Part shown: one piece after another, positions 58,059 through 64,000 of the stretch
Position numbering within the stretch: the first letter of the stretch is position 1
How the letters are laid out: each line of letters opens with the position of its first letter
NCBI GenBank assembly: GCA_963801715.1
Contig: CAWDGB010000002.1
Span: 342,051 to 406,050 of the forward strand
Length of the DNA stretch: 64,000 bases
From: CAVVJA01 sp963801715
GTDB taxonomy: Bacteria > Actinomycetota > Actinomycetes > Mycobacteriales > Jatrophihabitantaceae
Direction of reading: 5' to 3'
Translations under genes and position numbers: made by a program
The notes under the pieces: model-generated
What the model was told of the DNA's origin: nothing
Databases searched by the model: none
What the model saw: the letters and a program-made list of their open reading frames with translations, nothing else

Positions 58059-59959
58059 CCAGCGAGCTGCTGTGGCCCCGCTACGCCAACCCGGGCGACC
58101 TGTCAGTGATCGAGGCGGTGCCGCTGCAGGACCGCGGACTGCCGCAGACCAGCTACGCGCTGCTCACCCGCGCCGCGACGCTGTGGCCCGAGCGGACCGC
58201 GGTCACTGTCCTGCCGGAGGCCGCCCGCTGGACCGAGCCGAGGCGGCACACTTTCGGGGAGTTGCTGGCCGACGTGCACCGCTACGCCAACGCCCTGCAC
58301 GCCCTGGGCGTGCGCCGTGGTGACGCGGTGGCGGTGATGTCCCCGAACTGCGCCGAACTGATCACCGCGACCCTGGCCGCGCAGCTGGCGGGTATCGCCG
58401 CACCGCTTAACGGCGGCCTGTCCCGGGCGCACCTCGCCGAGCTGCTACGCCGCTCCGGCGCCCGGGTACTCGTCACCGCCGGCCCCGACCTGGCCTCGGA
58501 CGTGTGGGACAGCGCGCGCGAACTCGCACCAGAACTGGACGTCATCCTTGTGCTGCGGCCCACCGGCGCCGAGACAGCGCCCACACCCCTGCCGGAGATA
58601 CCCGGCGTGCGCACCGAATACCTCGGCCACCTCGCCGCGAGCAAGGACCCGGCGACGTTCGCCGGCTCGCCGCCGATCGGCTCCGACCTGGCCGCCCTGT
58701 TCCACACCGGCGGCACCACCGGGGCGCCGAAGCTGGCCGCGCACACGCACGCCAACGAGGTCGCCGACGCGTGGATGCTGGCCGCGAACTCGCTATTCGA
58801 CGCGGACTCCGCAGTGTTCGCGGCGCTGCCGCTGTTCCACGTGAATGCGCTGATCGTCACAACGCTGGCCCCGCTCTACAAGGGCCAGCAGGTCGTGTGG
58901 GCCGGGCCGCTGGGCTACCGCGAACCCGCGCTGTTCGGCCAATTCTGGCGGATCGTCGAGCACTACCGGATAGCCGCGATGAGCGCCGTCCCCACGGTCT
59001 ACGCCACCCTTTCGCAGGTCCCGGTCGACGCACACATCGACAGCCTGCGCGTTGCGATGGTGGGCGCCTCGCCGCTGCCGGCCGCGGTGCGGGATGCCTT
59101 CCAGGCGCACACCGGGTTGCGCCTGCTCGAGGGGTATGGCCTGACCGAGGCCACCTGCGCCAGCGCCCGCAGCTTCCCCGATGCGCCCCGGCCCGGCTCG
59201 GCTGGACAGCGCCTGCCGTACCAGCGCGTGCGCATCGTCCACATCGAGTCAGACGGGCAGTGGACAGACGTCCCACCAGGCGAGGTCGGCGTGCTGGCGA
59301 TCAGCGGCCCGACCGTGTTCCCCGGCTACGTCACCGGCCGCGACGCGGACAGCCACCTCCTTGACGGCATGGGCAAGCTAGTCGACGGCTGGCTGGACAC
59401 CGGCGACCTGGGCCGCCTCGATGAGGACGGATTCATCTACCTCACCGGCCGGGCCAAAGACTTGATCATCCGGGGCGGTCACAACATCGACCCCGCGATC
59501 ATCGAGGACGCGCTGCTCGCCCACCCGAAGGTCGCCGCGGCCGCCGCCGTCGGCCGGCCCGACGTTCACGCCGGGGAGGTACCGGTCGCCTACGTCACCC
59601 TCGCCCCCGGGGCAACCGTCACCGGGGACCAGCTGCGCGACTTCGCGGCCGACCGAGTCGCCGAACGCGTCGCCGCACCCAAAGCCGTCACCGTGCTCGA
59701 CCCGATCCCGGTGACCGCGGTCGGCAAGCCGTACAAGCTGGCGCTGCGCGCCGACGCCACCCGACGCGCCGTCGCCGACGCCCTCGCCGGGTTCCCCAGC
59801 ACACAGGTCGACACGGCGATCGACGACGGCTCCGTCGTCACCACAGTCACCGTCACCGACGACACCGACACCGAAGCCGTGACCGCGGTCCTCAACCAGT
59901 ACGCGCTGCGCTGGCACCTCAACGTGCCGGCCACCGACAGCGCGCCCGGCTCCGACTGA
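58055..59959 (+). CDS. AMP-forming acyl-CoA synthetase/ligase
   Basis: A 634-residue ANL-superfamily ligase that activates a carboxylic acid to its CoA thioester through an acyl-adenylate. The P-loop LFHTGGTTGAPKLA lies near 215, EGYGLTEATCASA near 353, DTGDLGRLDEDGFIYLTGR near 448 and the catalytic Lys in GKPYKLALR near 558. About 70 residues follow this Lys, longer than usual for the family. ATG 58055 overlaps the FAH stop. The substrate could be the aromatic acid entering the pathway or a cleavage product. Confidence 0.9.
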   Translation: MTSELLWPRYANPGDLSVIEAVPLQDRGLPQTSYALLTRAATLWPERTAVTVLPEAARWTEPRRHTFGELLADVHRYANALHALGVRRGDAVAVMSPNCAELITATLAAQLAGIAAPLNGGLSRAHLAELLRRSGARVLVTAGPDLASDVWDSARELAPELDVILVLRPTGAETAPTPLPEIPGVRTEYLGHLAASKDPATFAGSPPIGSDLAALFHTGGTTGAPKLAAHTHANEVADAWMLAANSLFDADSAVFAALPLFHVNALIVTTLAPLYKGQQVVWAGPLGYREPALFGQFWRIVEHYRIAAMSAVPTVYATLSQVPVDAHIDSLRVAMVGASPLPAAVRDAFQAHTGLRLLEGYGLTEATCASARSFPDAPRPGSAGQRLPYQRVRIVHIESDGQWTDVPPGEVGVLAISGPTVFPGYVTGRDADSHLLDGMGKLVDGWLDTGDLGRLDEDGFIYLTGRAKDLIIRGGHNIDPAIIEDALLAHPKVAAAAAVGRPDVHAGEVPVAYVTLAPGATVTGDQLRDFAADRVAERVAAPKAVTVLDPIPVTAVGKPYKLALRADATRRAVADALAGFPSTQVDTAIDDGSVVTTVTVTDDTDTEAVTAVLNQYALRWHLNVPATDSAPGSD

Positions 59960-59976
59960 ACATCCAAGGACAACCC

Positions 59977-60330
59977 ATGAACGCCTCGATCACCCTCGCA
60001 GTACTCGTCACCCTGATCTTCGCCCTGCTCGGCACGGCCAAGATCATGGCGCTTCCGCCGATGCGTCACCTCGCCGCCGAGGCGGGCTTCTCCGTCGACG
60101 CCTACCGCAGCATCGGCCTCCTGGAGGTCGCCGGCGCCGTCGGTGTCGCGCTGGGCCTCGCGGTGCCGCTGCTCGGCGGCGTAGCCGCGGCCGGGCTGCT
60201 GCTCCTGCTCGCCGGCGCCCTGATCACCCACGTCCGGCAAGGACACGGGCCGCGCAAGTACGCGCCCGTCATCGTCTGCGGCGTTCTCGTCGCCGGCTAC
60301 CTCGCCGCGCTGAACGGAGCCATCGCATGA
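59977..60330 (+). CDS. DoxX-like membrane protein
   Basis: A 117-residue protein with four membrane helices and the DoxX family look (FALLGTAKIMALPPMRHLAAEAG, then YRSIGLLEVAGAVGVALGL). DoxX proteins often sit beside oxidoreductases and may handle quinones or thiols; the role here is unknown. ATG 59977 has AAGGA 6 bases upstream. Its stop overlaps the monooxygenase start (ATGA). Confidence 0.88.
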   Translation: MNASITLAVLVTLIFALLGTAKIMALPPMRHLAAEAGFSVDAYRSIGLLEVAGAVGVALGLAVPLLGGVAAAGLLLLLAGALITHVRQGHGPRKYAPVIVCGVLVAGYLAALNGAIA

Positions 60331-61874
60331 GCACCGCAACTGTGCCCGTCGTCATCATCGGCGCCGGCCCGACCGGGCTCACCGCCGCCACCCTGCTCGG
60401 CCAGTACGGCGTCGAATGTCTGGTCCTCGACCGGTGGGAGTCGATCTACCCGCAGCCGCGGGCCGTGCACCTGGACGACGAGATCTACCGCGTCCTGGCC
60501 CGGATCGGGCTGCGCGAGGAGTTCGCCGCGATCTCCCGGCCCTTGGAGGGGCTGCGCCTCGTCGACCGGAACATGCGCATGCTGGGCGAGTTCCGGCGTG
60601 GCACCGCCGAGGGCAAGCACGGCTACCCCGAGGCGAACATGTACGACCAGCCGGAACTGGAGGCCCTCCTGCGCACCAACCTCACGCACCACCCCACCGT
60701 CACGATCCGGGGCAACGCCGACGTGACCGACGTCATCCACGACGGCGCCGGACCGGTGCGGGTCGAGGTCACCGACCGGGCGACCGGGGTGGAGGAAACC
60801 GTCACCGCGGAGTACGTGCTCGGCTGCGACGGCGCCAACAGCCTCGTGCGGGGTGTCATAGGCGCATCGATGCGTGACCTCAACTTCGAACAGCGCTGGC
60901 TCGTCGTCGACGTCGCGACGGACGCGAACCTCGGCCAGTGGGAGGGAGCGCACCAGGTCTGCGACCCGGTCCGGGCCGCTACCTACATGCGCATCGGGCC
61001 GACCCGCTACCGCTGGGAGTTCCGGCTGGCCGCCGGCGAGACCGCCGAAGACTACCGCGATATCGCCCGGCTGCATCCGCTGCTGGCCCCGTGGACCGGG
61101 AACCTGCCGGTGGACCGGCTGGAAATCGGCCGGGTGGCCGAGTACACCTTCCGCGCCCAGGTCGCCGACCGCTGGCGGGACCGGCGGGTCTTCCTGCTCG
61201 GCGACGCCGCCCACCTCACCCCGCCGTTCATCGGCCAGGGCCTGTGCGCCGGCGTTCGCGACGCCGCCAACCTGTCCTGGAAGCTCGCCGGCGTGCTCGC
61301 CGGCGAGCTGCCCGCGACCGTCCTGGACACCTACCAGGCCGAACGCAAGCCCCACGTCACCGCGCTGATCCGGCTGGCCAAGCTCGTCGGCGCCGCGATG
61401 ACCGCGGGCGGCGAGCTGGGCAACCTGCTGCGCCGCGTCCTCGCACCCCGGATGCACCTGCTCCCCGGCGTCAGGGACCACATCCTCAACAGCGAAACAC
61501 CGACGCTGCACCGTTCCGGTCTGGTGCAGCGGCCGCCGCGGCGCCGCTCGCTGGCCGGCCGGCTCTGCCCGAACGCCCCGCTCGGGGACGGCCGCCGCTT
61601 CGACGACGCGGCGGCAGGCCGGTTCGCGCTCGTCACGACCGACGAGCCGGACACCACCCAGCGCGCCGAGGTAGAGCAGCGCGGCGGCGTCGTTGTCACG
61701 GCCGGTGACGGGTCCGTCCTGCACCAGTGGCTGCGCAACGGTCACGCGCGAGCCGCGGTCGTCCGCCCCGACGGCACCGTGCTCCGCGCCAGTCGTGACC
61801 TGTCCAGACTGTGCTCCGCGGTGCCGCCGTTCACCGCTCCCAGCGGCCGCCTGGAGCACGCCACCGCCCGCTGA
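60327..61874 (+). CDS. FAD-dependent aromatic-ring monooxygenase (MhpA/PHBH family)
   Basis: A 515-residue class A flavoprotein hydroxylase. The FAD fingerprint VIIGAGPTGLTAATLL is at 9-24, the mid-sequence DG motif is in GCDGANSLVRG near 168-178 and the GD motif in RRVFLLGDAAHLTPPFIGQG near 285-305. The MYDQPELEALLR stretch and a thioredoxin-like C-terminal domain resemble 3-(3-hydroxyphenyl)propionate hydroxylase. It would hydroxylate a phenol to a catechol for the VOC dioxygenase encoded in the same operon. Confidence 0.92.
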   Translation: MSTATVPVVIIGAGPTGLTAATLLGQYGVECLVLDRWESIYPQPRAVHLDDEIYRVLARIGLREEFAAISRPLEGLRLVDRNMRMLGEFRRGTAEGKHGYPEANMYDQPELEALLRTNLTHHPTVTIRGNADVTDVIHDGAGPVRVEVTDRATGVEETVTAEYVLGCDGANSLVRGVIGASMRDLNFEQRWLVVDVATDANLGQWEGAHQVCDPVRAATYMRIGPTRYRWEFRLAAGETAEDYRDIARLHPLLAPWTGNLPVDRLEIGRVAEYTFRAQVADRWRDRRVFLLGDAAHLTPPFIGQGLCAGVRDAANLSWKLAGVLAGELPATVLDTYQAERKPHVTALIRLAKLVGAAMTAGGELGNLLRRVLAPRMHLLPGVRDHILNSETPTLHRSGLVQRPPRRRSLAGRLCPNAPLGDGRRFDDAAAGRFALVTTDEPDTTQRAEVEQRGGVVVTAGDGSVLHQWLRNGHARAAVVRPDGTVLRASRDLSRLCSAVPPFTAPSGRLEHATAR

Positions 61875-61997
61875 CCCGCAGCCCCCTCACGCTCACCGCA
61901 CCACCCGCGCCCCGACTACCCACGCACGGGCACCACCCGACAGCACCCGCGCATCGCTGCGCCGCTCACCTGCTACCACCCTCGAAAGGGGAACGAC

Positions 61998-63047
61998 ATG
62001 CCGCTTCGACGTTCATCGACCGTCCTCGGGGTGATCGGCGCCGCGCTCATCATTTCCGCTCTGCTCGTGGAGCTCGTCGCCGTCCCGATCCTGACCCGGC
62101 TTCCCGGCAGCCTCGACGTGACGCTGCACTACACCGGCACCTCGAGCCGGCTCGACGCCCAAGCGGTGCAAAGCAGCGACTCGGCGCACCTGTTCCTCAC
62201 GGATGTGCCCACCACGATCGACCGGCACATCAAGGCGGTCAGCACCACCGCGCACACCGCCGTCGTCACCGATGACACGAACCTGAGCGTCGCCGGGAAC
62301 ACCTCCTCCGAAAGCCACACCTACGCCCTGGACCGGAAGTCCTTGCGGACCGTCCCGGCGCCGAGCGGCACCGCGGCCGAGTCGTCGACCGGGTGCCTGG
62401 CGGTCGCGTTCCCGCTGAAGCCGAAACCGAACAACTCCTACACCGTGTACGACGCCTCCACCCAGCAGTGCTTCCCGGTGACCTACGTCGGCAAGGACAG
62501 CCGCGGCGGCCGCTCGGTGTACGCGTACACCGCCACCATGACTGGCGCCATAAAGGAGCAGAGCTTGCTGCGAACGCTCCCGCCCGCCCTGCCGAAACAG
62601 ACCCTCGCCGCACTCGCGCCACAGCTTCCCGAGCCGGTCCGGGCCAAGATGGTCGCCTCCCTCGCACAGCTGCCCGACCCCGTCCCGCTCGCCTACGCGG
62701 CGCAGACGACGCTGAACGTCTGGGCCGACCGCAAGACCGGCCTGCCCATCGACGAGACCCTGCACCAACAGGTCACCGTCGGCGTGGACGTCGCCGGGCA
62801 GCGAGTGGACGTCATGCCAGTCCTCGACGTAAGCGCCGCCGTCACCCCGGACAGCATCAACAGCACCGCCAGGCTCGCCGACACGGCAAGCAGCAAACTG
62901 CTGCTCCTCGAGATCGTGACGGCCGTGCTCGCGGCGTTGGGCGTGCTGCTGATCGTGATCGCGGTGGTTCGTCGGCGTCCGGCCACCGCGTCGCAACCGC
63001 AGGACATCCCGCCACCGGCCCGAGTCCCTACCGGAACAGCGTTCTGA
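61998..63047 (+). CDS. DUF3068 (PorA-family) membrane protein
   Basis: A 349-residue protein with an N-terminal membrane helix (VLGVIGAALIISALLVELVA), a large extracytoplasmic domain of the DUF3068 type and a C-terminal membrane helix (LLLLEIVTAVLAALGVLLIVIA) with a Pro-rich tail. DUF3068 proteins are annotated as a PorA-like family in actinobacteria, but the role is not clear. ATG 61998 has AAAGGGG upstream. It follows the operon after a 123-base gap in which I see nothing clear, so it may be co-transcribed. Confidence 0.8.
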   Translation: MPLRRSSTVLGVIGAALIISALLVELVAVPILTRLPGSLDVTLHYTGTSSRLDAQAVQSSDSAHLFLTDVPTTIDRHIKAVSTTAHTAVVTDDTNLSVAGNTSSESHTYALDRKSLRTVPAPSGTAAESSTGCLAVAFPLKPKPNNSYTVYDASTQQCFPVTYVGKDSRGGRSVYAYTATMTGAIKEQSLLRTLPPALPKQTLAALAPQLPEPVRAKMVASLAQLPDPVPLAYAAQTTLNVWADRKTGLPIDETLHQQVTVGVDVAGQRVDVMPVLDVSAAVTPDSINSTARLADTASSKLLLLEIVTAVLAALGVLLIVIAVVRRRPATASQPQDIPPPARVPTGTAF

Positions 63048-63066
63048 TCCCCGTCGAGGACCGTCG

Positions 63067-63909
63067 ATGTCTGCTTCAGCTGGCGACACGCCCCGGCCGG
63101 CCACGGTCGTGGTCTCGCGGCGTGTGCACAACGGCGAGGCCCGGCAGTTCCGCCGGTGGCTGCGCCGACTCCGGCGCCAGATCCGCCGGGCGCCGGGGTT
63201 CCTCGACTACCGGGTCCACCCGCCGACCTACAACGACAACGAGTGCGTGATCACCTACCGGTTCACCAACGCGGCGTCGCTGGATCGCTGGCTCGTGTCG
63301 CCTCAGCGCCTAGCCCTCATCGAGGAGAGCGGGGCGTTGCTGACCGCCCCACCCGTGCAGCAGCGCGTCGTCGAGCCGCGCCGTGACGGCGTCACCCTGG
63401 TGAGCTCGGTCCGGGTGCGCCCGGGCGCCGACGACGCGTACCAGGCGTTGCACGGGCAGGGTGTCGCCGCGGCCCAAAAGCTCGGCGGCCTGCTGCGCAG
63501 CGAACTCATCCCGCCGAGCCCCGCCGCCCAGAACGACACGGTGGCGATCTTGACCTTCGCCGACCGTCCCGCCCTGGATCGGTGGCTAGCCTCCCCAGAA
63601 CGGCACTCCGTCCTCGCCGCCATGTCGGAGCTGACCGGCGGTCAGCGCACGCTGAACATGGTCGGAGACTTTGCCGGCTGGTTCGGCGGCGGCAGCCAGC
63701 CCGCGCCCCGGCGCTGGAAGCAGGCCATCGTCGTAATCGCCGGCCTGATCCCCGTTGCGCTGCTTGTGACGCTCGCCCGGGAGGCGCTCGCGCCCCAGTT
63801 GCCGCTTCTGGCCGCCGTCTCCGTTACCGCAGTCTGCAACGTCGCGGCGCTAACCTGGATCGTCATGCCCTTGCTCACCGCGTGGCTGCGACCCTGGCTC
63901 ACCCGCTGA
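63067..63909 (+). CDS. Double ABM-domain protein with C-terminal membrane anchor
   Basis: A 280-residue protein with two tandem antibiotic-biosynthesis-monooxygenase (ABM) domains (VVVSRRVHNGEARQFRRWL to about residue 100, and LVSSVRVRPGADDAYQALH to about 200) and two membrane helices at the C-terminus (QAIVVIAGLIPVALLVTLA and LLAAVSVTAVCNVAALTWIV). ABM domains are small cofactor-free monooxygenases or dimer modules. Its place after the ring monooxygenase suggests a quinol or catechol substrate, but this is not shown. GAGGA precedes ATG 63067. After it, 63910-64000 holds no gene I can support. Confidence 0.82.
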   Translation: MSASAGDTPRPATVVVSRRVHNGEARQFRRWLRRLRRQIRRAPGFLDYRVHPPTYNDNECVITYRFTNAASLDRWLVSPQRLALIEESGALLTAPPVQQRVVEPRRDGVTLVSSVRVRPGADDAYQALHGQGVAAAQKLGGLLRSELIPPSPAAQNDTVAILTFADRPALDRWLASPERHSVLAAMSELTGGQRTLNMVGDFAGWFGGGSQPAPRRWKQAIVVIAGLIPVALLVTLAREALAPQLPLLAAVSVTAVCNVAALTWIVMPLLTAWLRPWLTR

Positions 63910-64000
63910 CAGAAGTCCTCATCACTGACGGCACGACCAGGGACACCGACCGACTGCCGGACGCCGCTCTGCGCGCCGTGGACGACGACCTCGCGCGGCC

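Noticed and set aside
63910..64000. Start of a further gene at the right edge
   Set aside because: A frame stays open across the last 90 bases, but no convincing start codon or family sequence can be seen before the window ends.

Overview
The window reads as chromosomal DNA of a high-GC Actinomycetota (actinobacterium). Evidence: very GC-rich codons with frequent GTG starts, an actinobacterial proteasome activator (Bpa/PafE), CrgA, class E sortase, DUF881, DUF2020, DUF3068 and DUF6191 proteins, and a 4.8 kb NAD-dependent glutamate dehydrogenase. A Frankineae-like lineage is a guess; nothing seen fixes the genus.

Layout. 1-854: end of a lactate-utilisation lutB plus lutC. 870-2052: frameshifted serpin-like gene. 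2291-8470: dipeptide/oligopeptide ABC operon (binding lipoprotein, two permeases, one fused double-ATPase), with a strong hairpin after the binding-protein gene. 8527-15531: HtrA protease with a clear terminator, AidB-like acyl-CoA dehydrogenase, a small DUF6191 gene, YdcF-type protein, Fpg/Nei glycosylase, rhodanese, glycerophosphodiesterase, anti-sigma-type ATPase. 15547-20377: NAD-GDH broken by one frameshift. 20672-25043 (minus): hutH-hutU-HhH glycosylase-SMR exporter. 25120-33052: quinone oxidoreductase, a degenerate aminotransferase-fold gene, bpa, HAD phosphatase, serS, a metallopeptidase, a GroES-like protein, pheA and a GDT1-like transporter. 33194-36604: operon hpd - aromatic aminotransferase - hutI, joining tyrosine and histidine catabolism.

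36664-42350 carries pabA/trpG, a 53-aa membrane protein, sortase E, DUF881, crgA, a PH-domain protein, rhomboid protease, ppiA and a repeat-containing membrane protein: the conserved division/cell-wall neighbourhood that lies near the origin in mycobacteria. 42361-52952 is mixed: DUF2020 lipoprotein, a truncated S53 protease, enoyl-CoA hydratase, FMN reductase, Cys-cluster/pentapeptide protein, cupredoxin, nuclease-fold protein, glyoxalase-like protein, a large LuxR (LAL) regulator, a cytochrome P450 remnant and a diacylglycerol-kinase-like protein.

53165-64000 looks acquired. Two identical 42-bp copies of the 3' half of a tRNA-Ala(TGC) gene (53165-53206 and 54905-54946) bracket a decayed tyrosine integrase and a DHFR-like gene. 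After the second copy lies a TetR-controlled, translationally coupled catabolic operon: extradiol-dioxygenase-like VOC protein, FAH-family hydrolase, AMP-forming acyl-CoA ligase, DoxX and aromatic-ring FAD monooxygenase, followed by a DUF3068 protein and an ABM-domain membrane protein. It is best read as an aromatic ring-cleavage island whose substrate is unknown. Single-base indels break at least six otherwise well-conserved genes; several fall in short homopolymers, so sequencing or assembly error must be excluded before calling them pseudogenes.
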